Positions 16,907 to 25,825 of a DNA stretch of 46,242 nucleotides are shown here, in pieces. The notes beneath the pieces were generated by a model, which was given only the letters and a program-made list of their open reading frames with translations, did not search any database and had not been told where the DNA came from. Numbering within the stretch: position 1 is the first letter of the stretch; the number at the start of each line of letters is the position of its first letter. The translations under genes were made by a program, and so were the position numbers. Origin of the DNA: an uncultured Acidobacteriia bacterium (lineage in GTDB: Bacteria > Acidobacteriota > Terriglobia > Bryobacterales > Bryobacteraceae); the NCBI GenBank assembly GCA_903929755.1, contig CAIYVZ010000097.1, positions 1-46,242 on the forward strand, in the 5' to 3' direction.

Positions 16907-16912
16907 TAAGAT
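16907..16912 (+). promoter_or_regulatory. -10-like box 6 nt before the cyclophilin ATG
   Basis: TAAGAT ends 6 nt before ATG 16919. The following GAGG is too close to the ATG (2 nt) for a normal Shine-Dalgarno. Confidence 0.3.
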
Positions 16913-16918
16913 GAGGCC

Positions 16919-17977
16919 ATGCGCAAGCTGCTGCTGCCCTTTGTTTTCGCTCTGAATTTGCTGGCTCAGGGTCCCGCCGATCTGGAAGCCGTGGTCAACA
17001 CGGACCTCGGCTCGTTCCGCATTGAGTTCGCGCCCGACAAGGCCCCGAAGCACGTTGATGAGTTCATCAAACGTGTCCGCGAAGGCTATTACGACGGCAG
17101 CGCATTTCATCGCGTGGTGGCGGGCGGAATTATTCAGGGCGGGGATCCGCTGCTGAAAGACCCCAAGACCCCGAAGAATCTTTGGGGCACCGGAGGCCTG
17201 AATTTACTGAAGGCCGAGCACAGCGATATGAAGCACGAGCGGGGTACGGTCTCTACCGTGCGCATTCCGGATAAAGTGGATTCCGACGGGAGCCAATTCT
17301 TTGTCTGCATCTACCCGCAGGCACCTCTGGATGGCCAGTATTCGGCCTTTGGACGCGTTACCGAGGGGCTCGACATCGCGGAGAAGATCTCCCGTGTGCC
17401 GGCGGGCGAAAACGGCTTCACGGACACGCTGGTTCGCATCAAGAGCATCACGCTCGACAAGAAGAAAACAGAGCCTTATCTGAATGCCACACTGGACGAA
17501 CTGAAAAAGGTGGTGGAAATGAAGACGACGCTGGGCACGGTTCGAATTCAGATGGAACCGGGCTGGGGCCCGGAAACCGCGCGTAATTTCCTGAAGCTGG
17601 TGGCGACGGGCTGGTACGACGGGACGGGCTTCCACCGCGTGGTGAAGGGTTTTGTGGCACAGGGGGGGACGGCTGAACAGCGAGCCAGTGGCCCGGTGCA
17701 TCTGGGCGACCGCTGGGTTCGGGATCTGAAGGGCGAATTCCGGGACGACGTGAAACACACGCGCGGCATCGTTTCTATGGCGCGGGGCGACGATCCGAAT
17801 TCAGCCAGCACTTCGTTTTTCCTGATGCTGGGGGAGTCCCCGCATCTGGACGGCAAGTACACCGCGTTCGCACGTATCATTGAGGGCGCGGACGTGCTGG
17901 ACGCTTTCGACAAAGAGCCGGTGGAAGGCGAGGCGCCGAAACGTCGGGTAGAGGTTATTTCGGCGCGGGTGGAGTAG
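16919..17977 (+). CDS. Secreted peptidyl-prolyl isomerase with two cyclophilin domains
   Basis: A 352-residue protein with a signal peptide (MRKLLLPFVFALNLLAQ). Domain 1 is at about residues 22-180: FHRVVAGGIIQGGDP, SDGSQFFVCIYPQAPLDGQYSAFGRV. Domain 2 is at about residues 197-350: FHRVVKGFVAQGGT, SASTSFFLMLGESPHLDGKYTAFARI. Both keep the FHRV arginine and the QFF/SFF strand of the active site; domain 2 has QGGT where the usual motif is QGGD, and neither has the tryptophan typical of cyclosporin-sensitive forms. It starts 22 bp after lptD and is probably a periplasmic chaperone, which would suit barrel assembly. Its 3' end overlaps the convergent methyltransferase by 23 bp. Confidence 0.92.
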   Translation: MRKLLLPFVFALNLLAQGPADLEAVVNTDLGSFRIEFAPDKAPKHVDEFIKRVREGYYDGSAFHRVVAGGIIQGGDPLLKDPKTPKNLWGTGGLNLLKAEHSDMKHERGTVSTVRIPDKVDSDGSQFFVCIYPQAPLDGQYSAFGRVTEGLDIAEKISRVPAGENGFTDTLVRIKSITLDKKKTEPYLNATLDELKKVVEMKTTLGTVRIQMEPGWGPETARNFLKLVATGWYDGTGFHRVVKGFVAQGGTAEQRASGPVHLGDRWVRDLKGEFRDDVKHTRGIVSMARGDDPNSASTSFFLMLGESPHLDGKYTAFARIIEGADVLDAFDKEPVEGEAPKRRVEVISARVE

Positions 17978-18659
17978 GTTTAGCGAGGGCAATCAGGCCG
18001 CCGCCGCCATCTTCGAACGTGGCGTCAAAGCCCGCTTTTCCCAACAGTGCCCGCAGTTGGTTTTCCGAATACAGCCGAAAACTGAACCAGGTTATGGGGG
18101 AGAGCCGCATGGCCCACGCTTTACCAACCGCAAGGACGAGCCGCCCCTCCGGCTTCAGGACACGCCGGATTTCTTTCAGAGCGGTAACCGGATCGCTCCA
18201 GAAATAGATGGTGTTCACGGTGAGAACGGCATCGAGAGAGCGTTCCGAGAGGGGCATTTCGCTAACGGCAGCGAGATACATTTCCACCTTGTCGTCCCAC
18301 CTTTCCCCGCCCAGCTCGACCAACATTTCGGAGACTTCAACGCCGATGGGGCGTTCCGGCTTCACCAATGGAATCAACTGGTCAATGGCGTAGCCTCCAC
18401 CGAAGCCGATATCCGCCACACGTTCCCCGGAACGGGCGTCCAGGCATTTCAGCGAGGCATCCAGCAGCTTTCGGTTGCCGCTGTTGAGCATGGGGGCGAT
18501 CCAGAACCGGCCAAACCATCCGGAAGGGTGTCGCAACTGGCGCCCAATGAACCAGAACAGGGCGAGGACCGGGGCAAGCCCCAGCCAAGGGGCTGCAGCT
18601 GGCAGGTACGGCATAACCAACTCGTAGAGCACCCGAAAGGTCGCCGTAATTATCTGCAT
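17955..18659 (-). CDS. Class I SAM-dependent methyltransferase with N-terminal membrane segment
   Basis: A 234-residue protein. Residues 15-40 (AAAPWLGLAPVLALFWFIGRQL) are hydrophobic and likely a membrane anchor. The Rossmann core starts with motif I VADIGFGGGYAIDQL near residues 80-94; GVEVSEMLVELG is the acidic post-I strand; LDAVLTVNTIYFWSD is the motif IV region; LKEIRRVLKPEGRLVLAVG is the motif V/VI helix-strand typical of the UbiE/methyltransferase-11 group. The substrate cannot be told. It is the last gene of the long minus-strand block; its ATG overlaps the pdxA stop by 10 bp. Confidence 0.82.
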   Translation of the reverse strand: MQIITATFRVLYELVMPYLPAAAPWLGLAPVLALFWFIGRQLRHPSGWFGRFWIAPMLNSGNRKLLDASLKCLDARSGERVADIGFGGGYAIDQLIPLVKPERPIGVEVSEMLVELGGERWDDKVEMYLAAVSEMPLSERSLDAVLTVNTIYFWSDPVTALKEIRRVLKPEGRLVLAVGKAWAMRLSPITWFSFRLYSENQLRALLGKAGFDATFEDGGGGLIALAKPTPPAPK

Positions 18660-19630
18660 GAGTGATCGAGGCCACGCTGAACGAGACAGGCGGCCAGCGA
18701 CCAGGCGGCCAGAATCGGGCCGGGGTTCGCCTTGCCTGCGCCGGCAATGTCGAACGCCGTGCCGTGAGCCGGTGTGGTGGTAATCATGGGCAGACCGGCA
18801 TGAATCGTGACACCTCGTTCGAAGCCCAGCAGCTTGGTCGCGATCTGGCCCTGATCATGATACATGGTTACAACGCCGTCGAAATCGCCGCGGCGGGCGG
18901 CGATGAAAAGCGTATCGGCAGGCAGGGGGCCAGTCACATCCAAACCTTCCGCTTGCAGTTGCCTGACGGCGGGACCGATAATTTCCACTTCCTCGGTGCC
19001 CATTAATCCGCCCTCTCCCGCGTGAGGATTCAGGCCAGCCACGGCAAGCCGGGGGGCGCGCCCGAGATGGTCGCCCATGAGGCGGGCCAGAAGTCTGGCG
19101 GCGTCACATACCCCTGGGGCGGTAATCAGGTCCGCCACGGCGCGAAGCGGCACGTGAGAAGTCACGCGGGTGGTCCAGAGTTTGTCGGCCGCGTTGATTT
19201 CGGAGCACAGCCCGTGAAACCCAAGACGCCCGGCCAGATAGTGCATCTCATCCTCTTCGGCGAGGCCTGCCACCTTCATGGCTTGCTTGTTGAGCGGCGC
19301 AAAGACCAGTGCCGCAATCCGGCCGCTTTCGAAAGCGTCAACGGCGGCGCGAAGCGTGGCCAGCGTAAAAGCGCCGGCGGCGGCAGATACCTGCGCGATC
19401 GGCGGAGCCACGGGAAGCGGTACCGGCAGCAGTTCGCGGGAGGTAATGAAGGCGAGCGGCACTCCGGCGGTCTTCGCGCCGGCTTCGAACACGGCGGCGT
19501 CGCCGATCAGTACAGGCTCGGCCAGTTGCATCGCCGCAGCATCGGCCAGTAGCCTTGCCGCGACTTCCGGCCCGATTCCGGACGGGTCACCGGCCAGGAC
19601 TCCGATACGAGGTTTGTCGCTTAATGCCAA
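18650..19630 (-). CDS. pdxA: PdxA-family 4-phosphohydroxy-acid dehydrogenase
   Basis: A 326-residue protein. PdxA oxidises 4-hydroxythreonine-4-phosphate with NAD+ in pyridoxal phosphate synthesis; the PdxA2 branch oxidises 4-phospho-D-threonate or erythronate. Family marks are GVLAGDPSGIGPEV near residues 10-23, TSHVPL (metal His), GLNPHAGEGGLMGTEE (metal His), DGVVTMYHDQGQIATKLLGFERGV, and AHGTAFDIAGAGKANPGP (third metal His). The start is TTG 19630, inside the end of the LarA-homologue gene, with GGAG at 19637-19640 six nt upstream. Context beside a LarA-type racemase makes an acid-sugar role possible, but no DUF1537 kinase is present. Confidence 0.9.
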   Translation of the reverse strand: MALSDKPRIGVLAGDPSGIGPEVAARLLADAAAMQLAEPVLIGDAAVFEAGAKTAGVPLAFITSRELLPVPLPVAPPIAQVSAAAGAFTLATLRAAVDAFESGRIAALVFAPLNKQAMKVAGLAEEDEMHYLAGRLGFHGLCSEINAADKLWTTRVTSHVPLRAVADLITAPGVCDAARLLARLMGDHLGRAPRLAVAGLNPHAGEGGLMGTEEVEIIGPAVRQLQAEGLDVTGPLPADTLFIAARRGDFDGVVTMYHDQGQIATKLLGFERGVTIHAGLPMITTTPAHGTAFDIAGAGKANPGPILAAWSLAACLVQRGLDHSCR

Positions 19631-20874
19631 TCTCTGCTCCTGAGTTGTCCGGCCTCGTCGAAATCCATTTCGAAAGGCTCCCCGGCAAACTCTACCATCG
19701 AATTCCCCCGTAACTCGTTCTTCAGATTGCCCGACACCAACATAGACCCGAGTTCCAGGGTATTGCGAATCCAGACCATCGTCACATCTTCACGGTGCAA
19801 TTTACCCACCGTTTTGGAGAGCAGGTCCAGGCACTCCCGATCCGTGGGGAAGTGCAGCGGAACACGAACCATGGCCAGCGACCCGGCAGTTTCCGCATTC
19901 ACGCGGCCCGCGTGAGGGTCCAGCTTCGCCACCAGGCGGCTGTGGACGATATCGGCGGCACCGATTCCCACGGCATTGCCGTAACTGTTCGCGGAGAGGT
20001 CTCGGGCATAGATGCGCTGGACCCGGGGCGTATCGGGCCAGGGGTTATAGGTAGCGAGCGCATTGCGATTCACCACTTTCAGATCCATCCCGGTACCGCT
20101 GATGTCTTTGCCGATCTCATCCACAATCAGGATGTCGATTTCGGGCACTGGCAGGCGGGGCATCCATTGCTTCACGGTGGCCAGCAGGGCTTCTTCGCGC
20201 CGCATCAGGCCTTCGGCGGGCAAGGCAGCCACCTGGGCGGTGTTGTGATGGGCGTCTTCCAGAATGGCCAGGCCGCCCAGAATTCTGCCGGTTCCCAGAA
20301 TATGCCGGGCGACAGACCGAATCACCGCTTCCATGCCGTGTTTCCGACCATGCCTGTGCGAGGAACTGGCGGAATCAAGCTTGCCGAGGCCAATCGCGAG
20401 CATTTTACAGACACCGCTCTCAATGCCACCGTTGAAACTGGTGTGCCATTTCACGCGGCCCACTACGAAGATCGCGTCAGCGCTTAGGGCGTCGTTACCC
20501 GCGAAGGTTTCTACGCCCAGATCGGAAATACCCAGCGGCGTGGTCTCAAACCGGCTGTTCACCGGGCAGCCCATGGCCGCTTCCGTGATACCGTATTGCG
20601 CCAGGACTTTCGACTGCCCCTCGGGGGTCCCCGCTCCATGGCTGCCCATGGCGGGAAAGATGAAGGGCTTCATCCCAGCCGAGGCGAAGTAGTCGCAGAC
20701 GGCACGAACGATCACCGCAATATTCGAGATACCCCGGCTGCCTGCACCTACAGCGACTGAAGAACCCGCCGGGAGAGAAGACGCAAGACCACTGGCACCC
20801 AGCTCAGCAGAAACGGCCGCCGCCACATTGGACAGGGCCCGATTCGGGAAGCGTTGGCGGATGGGGAGAAGCAC
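19621..20874 (-). CDS. LarA-like (DUF2088) nickel-pincer-nucleotide enzyme
   Basis: A 417-residue member of the lactate racemase LarA superfamily, which uses the nickel-pincer nucleotide to racemise or epimerise 2-hydroxyacids. Seen are the N-terminal VGAGSRGISNIAVIV and FIFPAMGSHGAGTPEGQ (His of the first domain), then IFVVGRVKWHTSFNGGIESG and the adjoining VCKMLAIGLGK with candidate catalytic His and cofactor-bearing Lys, and the C-terminal domain with DLKVVNRNA and AGRVNAETAGSLAMVRVPLHFPTD. It belongs to the uncharacterised GSHG...PEGQ branch rather than classical LarA. A complete larC lies four genes upstream in the same block. It starts with GTG 9 bp after the prenyl synthase and overlaps pdxA by 10 bp. 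Confidence 0.82.
   Translation of the reverse strand: MLLPIRQRFPNRALSNVAAAVSAELGASGLASSLPAGSSVAVGAGSRGISNIAVIVRAVCDYFASAGMKPFIFPAMGSHGAGTPEGQSKVLAQYGITEAAMGCPVNSRFETTPLGISDLGVETFAGNDALSADAIFVVGRVKWHTSFNGGIESGVCKMLAIGLGKLDSASSSHRHGRKHGMEAVIRSVARHILGTGRILGGLAILEDAHHNTAQVAALPAEGLMRREEALLATVKQWMPRLPVPEIDILIVDEIGKDISGTGMDLKVVNRNALATYNPWPDTPRVQRIYARDLSANSYGNAVGIGAADIVHSRLVAKLDPHAGRVNAETAGSLAMVRVPLHFPTDRECLDLLSKTVGKLHREDVTMVWIRNTLELGSMLVSGNLKNELRGNSMVEFAGEPFEMDFDEAGQLRSRDWH
19637..19640 (-). promoter_or_regulatory. Shine-Dalgarno for the TTG start of pdxA
   Basis: GGAG on the minus strand, 6 nt before TTG 19630. It lies within the last codons of the LarA homologue and argues for translational coupling. 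Confidence 0.55.
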
Positions 20875-20883
20875 TGCTTTCGG

Positions 20884-21885
20884 CTAGCGGTCTCGCTCTG
20901 TAACCAGATCGGTGAGAGTAACCAGAGCTCTTTGATACGGACTGTCAGGGAATTCGCCCACAATCTGCCGCGCACGGTCAGTAAACTGCTGGGCACGTTC
21001 GCGAGTGCGCTGGATGCCATCGTGGCGCTCCACCATGGCATAGACATCTTCGAACGACACGTTCGCGTAGCTGCGGTCAGTAAGCACCGTCTCCACCAGC
21101 TTTCGTTCGTCCGCCGAGGCACGCTCCAGAGCGTAAACCAGGGGCAGGGTAACTTTGCCTTCCTTCAGATCGCCGCCGACGGGCTTGCCGAGGGTGGCTT
21201 CGCGGGAGACAAAGTCCAGCAGATCGTCTACCAACTGAAACGCCATGCCGAGATTCCAGGCGAAGTCGCCGAGTTTATCTTCCGCCAGGGTTTCCGCTCC
21301 CGCCGCCACCGCACCCAAGCGGGCACAGGCTGAGAAGAGGCAGGCGGTTTTGCGATCCACCAGTTCCATGCAATCGGCTTCGGTGATGCCGATGCGACCA
21401 ATCCGGTCCAGCTGGATCAGTTCGCCTTCCACCATCATCTGCGTAAGCGAAATCAGCAGATCCAGAACATGGAAGTTGCGTTCCCGGAGCGCGACCTGAA
21501 ACGCCTGCATATACAGCCAGTCGCCCGCCAAAACGCAGGTATGGTTGCCCCACTGCACATTTGCCGAGGGACGGCCACGGCGGGTTTGGGCGACGTCAAT
21601 CACATCGTCATGAACCAAGGTAGCTGCGTGGATCATTTCCACCACGGCGCCGAGCTGGATGGCCATCTTGCCGCCCCCCCCGGAGAAGCGCGCGCAGAGC
21701 AGCAGCAGCGCCGGCCGCAATCGCTTGCCGCCGCTCTGCTGGAGGTATTTACTAATGGTAGTGACGGTATCGACCGAGCCAACCGACTCTACGTCGATAG
21801 CTTTCTCGACACCCCGCAAATCTTCACGAACGAGTTCGAAAATCTCCGCGGCCGTCACAACCGGACCTGCGCCTTCAATTTCCAT
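20884..21885 (-). CDS. Polyprenyl diphosphate synthase (IspB/HepT type)
   Basis: A 333-residue trans-isoprenyl diphosphate synthase that lengthens allylic diphosphates with isopentenyl diphosphate to make the quinone side chain. Both Asp-rich motifs are present: the first as LVHDDVIDVAQTRRG and the second as QLVDDLLDF. GGKRLRPALLLL (IPP-binding Lys/Arg) and GDWLYMQAFQVA are also typical. ATG 21885 is chosen because the preceding 26 residues of the open frame lie inside tatD and lack family character; this gives an 11-bp overlap with tatD. Chain length (C35-C40) cannot be fixed by eye. Confidence 0.9.
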   Translation of the reverse strand: MEIEGAGPVVTAAEIFELVREDLRGVEKAIDVESVGSVDTVTTISKYLQQSGGKRLRPALLLLCARFSGGGGKMAIQLGAVVEMIHAATLVHDDVIDVAQTRRGRPSANVQWGNHTCVLAGDWLYMQAFQVALRERNFHVLDLLISLTQMMVEGELIQLDRIGRIGITEADCMELVDRKTACLFSACARLGAVAAGAETLAEDKLGDFAWNLGMAFQLVDDLLDFVSREATLGKPVGGDLKEGKVTLPLVYALERASADERKLVETVLTDRSYANVSFEDVYAMVERHDGIQRTRERAQQFTDRARQIVGEFPDSPYQRALVTLTDLVTERDR

Positions 21886-22696
21886 CGGAAACCCCAGTGT
21901 AACGGTTCGCTTTTCGTGGCTGCAAACACAACCTTTCGAAGTTGGCTGTGGTGATGGCGGCAATGTGCTCCGGCGTAGTGCCGCGCACCTCCGCCAGACG
22001 CTTCACTGTCTCCACCATAAAGGACGGTTCGTTCCGTTTCCCGCGCCACGGAATGGGGGCAAGATAGGGGGCGTCCGTCTCCACCAGGAGGCGGTCGTCC
22101 GGCGTGATTCGCGCGGACGCACGGACATCTTCCGCAGTACGGAAGGTGAGAACACCACCGTAGGCGAGATGAAAGCCCATATCGAGAGCCTGCTGCGCCT
22201 GCTCCGGCGTGCCGGTAAAGCAGTGCATCACCCCGGGCCCGCTCCAGTGTTCTTTCAGGACCGCTATCGTATCGGCCCAGGCCTCGCGGGTGTGGATCGT
22301 AATGGGAAGCTCCAGCTCGCGGGCAATACGGAGCTGTTCGATGAAGACTTCGCGCTGGACTTCACGAGGCGAGAAGTCGTAGTGGTAGTCGAGACCGATT
22401 TCCCCGAAGGCCACAACTTTCTGATGCCGCCCCAGCGCGCGAAGATCATCAAAGGTCTGCGGAGTCACTTTCGCGGCTTCATGCGGATGCACGCCGACCG
22501 TGGCGACGATCTGCGGATACTGCTCGGCTAACCGAATCGCGCAGTCGAGTTCAGGCGGGCCATCGCCGGTCCCGATGGCAAGCAGACACGTGACGCCGGC
22601 CTCGAAAGCCCGGTTCAGGACAGCGTCACGATCCGCTTCGTACTTTGCGCCGTCCAGATGGCAATGGGAATCAACCAGCGCCATTACTTCAGACAT
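21875..22696 (-). CDS. tatD: TatD-family metal-dependent hydrolase/DNase
   Basis: A 273-residue TIM-barrel hydrolase. Motifs in order: DSHCHLD near residues 9-15 (first two metal His), VGVHPHEA, VAFGEIGLDYHYD (metal Glu), ITIHTREAW (metal His), VMHCFTG (metal His), and LVETDAPYLAPIPWRGKRNEPSF (final Asp). TatD enzymes are Mg2+-dependent 3'-5' exonucleases of DNA/RNA repair. It sits right behind metG, as often seen in bacteria. Starts at 22696 and at 22684 (MALVDSHCHLD) are both possible. Confidence 0.93.
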   Translation of the reverse strand: MSEVMALVDSHCHLDGAKYEADRDAVLNRAFEAGVTCLLAIGTGDGPPELDCAIRLAEQYPQIVATVGVHPHEAAKVTPQTFDDLRALGRHQKVVAFGEIGLDYHYDFSPREVQREVFIEQLRIARELELPITIHTREAWADTIAVLKEHWSGPGVMHCFTGTPEQAQQALDMGFHLAYGGVLTFRTAEDVRASARITPDDRLLVETDAPYLAPIPWRGKRNEPSFMVETVKRLAEVRGTTPEHIAAITTANFERLCLQPRKANRYTGVSDGN

Positions 22697-22700
22697 GCCT

Positions 22701-24638
22701 TCATTTTAGACGCGCGCCGACAGGCACGTCTTCCAGGAAAGCGGCGAGCACGGGCGAGCCACCTTCCAGAGACGCCGCCACAATCATGCCGTTCGACTCA
22801 ATCCCGCGCAACTTACGCGGCTGCAGGTTGGCGACAATGGCTACCTTGCGGTTCACCAGCTGCTCCGGCTGGTACACCAGCGCGATGCCGGCAACGATGG
22901 TGCGGGGTTCGGGTTCGCCGATATCAACCTTCAGATGGAGCAGCTTGTCCGAGCCCTTCACTTTTTCAGCGGAAAGGACGAGGCCGACGCGCAGATCCAC
23001 TTTGGCGAAATCGTCGAATTCGATCTTCGGTGACGGGGGATCGACCTTCAGTTCGGGCTTCGCTTCTTCCACAACCTGCGGTTCCTTACCGAGGAGTTTC
23101 GCCTGACGGGCTGATTCTACTTCTTCGAGGGCGCGCATCCTTTCAATGGCCGGGCCGGCTTCGATGCGGGGGAAGACTGGCCCGATGATGCCGATCGCCT
23201 GCCCGGCTGCCAGCTGACCCCAGGCGAGGTTGTTGATTTGGAGCGACGCGAGAGGCGTGGTCATGCCCAACTGCTCCCAAATCTTCAGCGTGGACTCGGG
23301 CAGGATGGGGTGCAGCAAAGCGACTGCGATGCGCAGCGTTTCAGCCGAGGCGTAGAGCGCATCGTTGAGCTGCGCCTGGGCCTCGGGATTCTTCGCCAGT
23401 TTCCACGGCGCCTCCTCCACAATGAACTTATCCACGGCGGACAACAGGCCCCAGATCGCTTCCAGACCTTTTGAAAATTCGAACCCATCGAAGGCCTTCA
23501 GGGCCTGTTCAATGGCAGGCGCGGCGGCGGCAGCCAGCGAGGACACGGCAGACGGCGCGGGAATCACACCATCGCGATACTGGCGGATCATGGTCAGCGT
23601 CCGGCTGGCAAGATTGCCCAGACCGTTGGCGAGTTCGGAGTTATACCGACCGACCAGGGCGTCGTAACTGAACGCGCCATCCTGCCCGAAGACGACTTCC
23701 CGGAACAAAAAGTAGCGCAGAGCTTCGAGGCCGACCACTTCGCGGATCGGATCCGTGCGCACAATGTTGCCGCGCGACTTGCTCATCTTGTCGTTCTCAA
23801 ACAACAGCCAGCCGTGCGCGAAAATCTTCTTCGGCAGCGGCAGTTCAGCAGCCATCAAAAACGCGGGCCAGAAGACGGCGTGGAAACGCAGAATTTCCTT
23901 GCCCACCAGATGCAGGTCGGCGGGCCACATACCTTCCTGATCGCGGACGGCGGAGATGTAGTTCGTCAGCGCGTCAAACCAGACATAGGCGACGTGATCG
24001 CCTTCGAGCGGTATGCCCCACTTCAGCGTGGTCCGGGAAATGGATAAATCCTGCAAACCACCCCGGACAAAGCTCATCACCTCATTGCGGCGCGATTCGG
24101 GCAGAATGAAATCCGGATTCGCCTCGTAGTGCGCCATCAGCTTTTCAGCAAACGCCGACAGCTTGAAGAAGTAGTTCTCTTCCGTGATCGTCTCGGTGAG
24201 CCGACCGCACGTGGGGCAGTTATCACCCGGCTTCGCGTCGTTCACATAAAATTCATCCGACACGCAATACTGGCCCGTATAGCTGCCTTTATAGACGTAG
24301 CCGTTCGCTTTGCAGCGCTCAAAGAGCCAGCGCACAGTCTCGTGATGGCGAGGTTCGGTAGTCCGGATGAAGTGGTCGTACTGAATCCCGCAGCGATCCC
24401 AAAGCGCGCGATATTCGTTGGAGACGATCGCCGTAAACGCCTCAGGAGTCAGGCCCATCGCCTGCGCCGAGCGCTCCACTTTCTGGCCATGTTCATCAGT
24501 GCCGGTGGTGAGCACGGCTTCGAAGCCCTGCATGCGGCGCAAACGCTTGATGCTGTCGGCGGCCAGCGTGGTGTAGGTATGGCCGATATGCGGTGCCGCA
24601 TTCACGTAATAAATCGGCGTTGTCAGGTAGTATTTCAT
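22701..24638 (-). CDS. metG: Methionyl-tRNA synthetase
   Basis: A 645-residue class I synthetase that charges tRNA-Met. The HIGH motif is HIGH at residues 17-20 and the KMSKS loop reads DKMSKSRGN near residue 297. A Cys-containing knuckle (CPTCG) lies in the connective peptide. The anticodon-binding helical domain follows (RYNSELANGLGNLASRTL). After an Ala/Pro/Lys-rich linker, a C-terminal tRNA-binding (Trbp111-like) domain begins at IEFDDFAKVDLRVGLVLSAE and ends with NLQPRKLRGIESNGMIVAA. Its ATG overlaps the larC stop by 4 bp (ATGA). Confidence 0.97.
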   Translation of the reverse strand: MKYYLTTPIYYVNAAPHIGHTYTTLAADSIKRLRRMQGFEAVLTTGTDEHGQKVERSAQAMGLTPEAFTAIVSNEYRALWDRCGIQYDHFIRTTEPRHHETVRWLFERCKANGYVYKGSYTGQYCVSDEFYVNDAKPGDNCPTCGRLTETITEENYFFKLSAFAEKLMAHYEANPDFILPESRRNEVMSFVRGGLQDLSISRTTLKWGIPLEGDHVAYVWFDALTNYISAVRDQEGMWPADLHLVGKEILRFHAVFWPAFLMAAELPLPKKIFAHGWLLFENDKMSKSRGNIVRTDPIREVVGLEALRYFLFREVVFGQDGAFSYDALVGRYNSELANGLGNLASRTLTMIRQYRDGVIPAPSAVSSLAAAAAPAIEQALKAFDGFEFSKGLEAIWGLLSAVDKFIVEEAPWKLAKNPEAQAQLNDALYASAETLRIAVALLHPILPESTLKIWEQLGMTTPLASLQINNLAWGQLAAGQAIGIIGPVFPRIEAGPAIERMRALEEVESARQAKLLGKEPQVVEEAKPELKVDPPSPKIEFDDFAKVDLRVGLVLSAEKVKGSDKLLHLKVDIGEPEPRTIVAGIALVYQPEQLVNRKVAIVANLQPRKLRGIESNGMIVAASLEGGSPVLAAFLEDVPVGARLK

Positions 24639-25786
24639 CGGGATTTCAAGTATTCGTGGGCGGTTTCGGAAAGTACAGTGCGCAGGGGTACGCCAGCTTC
24701 AATAGCGATTCGGCGCGCGTCCTCATATTCGGGGGCAAAGCCGTCTGCGCCGATCTTGACGCGGACTATGCCGTAGCGGGTCGCGACGCTGGTAAACTCA
24801 CGGGGCTGCACGCGGCGTTCGGCGGCATAAAAACGCAGGCCGAGGGTAGAGGTTTCGCGGAAAATCAGCGCCGCCAGAGCTTCCCGGTGCTGCGGGTGAG
24901 TAATCACCTGGAGGGTGACACCAGGGCGGCCCTTTTTCATCTGCACAGGCAGAATGGTAACGTCCAGCGCGCCTGCTTCCATCAGTTTTTCAGCGGCGAA
25001 GGCGATTACCTGGGGTGACGAATCATCGATATTTGCTTCGATAACCTCCACGGTGGTGGCTTCGGAAGCTCCGGAGGCATCGCCCACCAGCACGCGAACC
25101 ACGTTGGCATGTTCGCGGAAGTCGCTGTCCCCTGCCCCGTAGCCGGAACTGCGGATCGTCATGGCCGGCATGGCACCGAAGCTTTCGGCTAATGCGGTGA
25201 CGAACGCGGCACCGGTAGGGGTAGTCAGTTCCATGGCAGGTCCGCGGGAGTACACGGGACGGCCTTCCAGCAAACGCGCGGTAGCCGGAGCGGGCACGGG
25301 CAAAACGCCATGTTCCGTATTCACGGTGCCGGAACCAACATTAATTGACGAGCAGTAGAGCTTATCCACGGCCAGAAGTTCCAGCGCCAGGCAAGCGCCG
25401 ACAACATCGCAAATGGAATCCACTGCGCCGACTTCGTGGAAGTGGACTTTCTCGATATGGACACCGTGGGCTGCGGCTTCGGCTTTCGCAAGAGCCTGAA
25501 ACACGCGCTCGCTGTTCTCCTTCGCGCGGAGGGGAAGCTCGGCAGCGTGGATCATTTTCAGGATGCCGGTGAGATGGCGAGGCTTCTGTGGTTCATCGAC
25601 AGAAACCCGGAACTTTGTGGCCGCAATACCGCGGCGCTGCACGGTATCCCAGCTGATGGAAGCGCCGGTGGCCAGACTGCTGAGAGCTGCGGTAATGGCC
25701 TGCCGACTGGCACCCGCATCAGCGAGCGCACCAACCAGCATGTCACCGGCAAGGCCGGAGAACGCATCGATATAACAAATTGCCAC
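24635..25786 (-). CDS. larC: Nickel-pincer cofactor biosynthesis protein LarC (single ORF)
   Basis: A 383-residue protein of the DUF111 family. LarC inserts nickel into the pyridinium-3,5-bisthiocarboxylic acid mononucleotide to finish the nickel-pincer cofactor. Recognisable are YIDAFSGLAGDMLVGAL at the N-terminus, VHFHEVGAVDSICDVVGA near residues 115-132, ELTTPTGAAFVTALAESFG near 180-200, and EANIDDSSPQVIAFAAEKLMEAGALDV in the C-terminal half. In some bacteria larC is split by a frameshift; here it is one uninterrupted frame. The start is GTG 25786 with AGGA at 25792-25795. LarB and LarE are not in the window. Confidence 0.93.
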   Translation of the reverse strand: MAICYIDAFSGLAGDMLVGALADAGASRQAITAALSSLATGASISWDTVQRRGIAATKFRVSVDEPQKPRHLTGILKMIHAAELPLRAKENSERVFQALAKAEAAAHGVHIEKVHFHEVGAVDSICDVVGACLALELLAVDKLYCSSINVGSGTVNTEHGVLPVPAPATARLLEGRPVYSRGPAMELTTPTGAAFVTALAESFGAMPAMTIRSSGYGAGDSDFREHANVVRVLVGDASGASEATTVEVIEANIDDSSPQVIAFAAEKLMEAGALDVTILPVQMKKGRPGVTLQVITHPQHREALAALIFRETSTLGLRFYAAERRVQPREFTSVATRYGIVRVKIGADGFAPEYEDARRIAIEAGVPLRTVLSETAHEYLKSR

Positions 25787-25825
25787 GGTAGTCCTATTCT
25801 ACCGGGCTGCGAGTATGGAGGGGGG

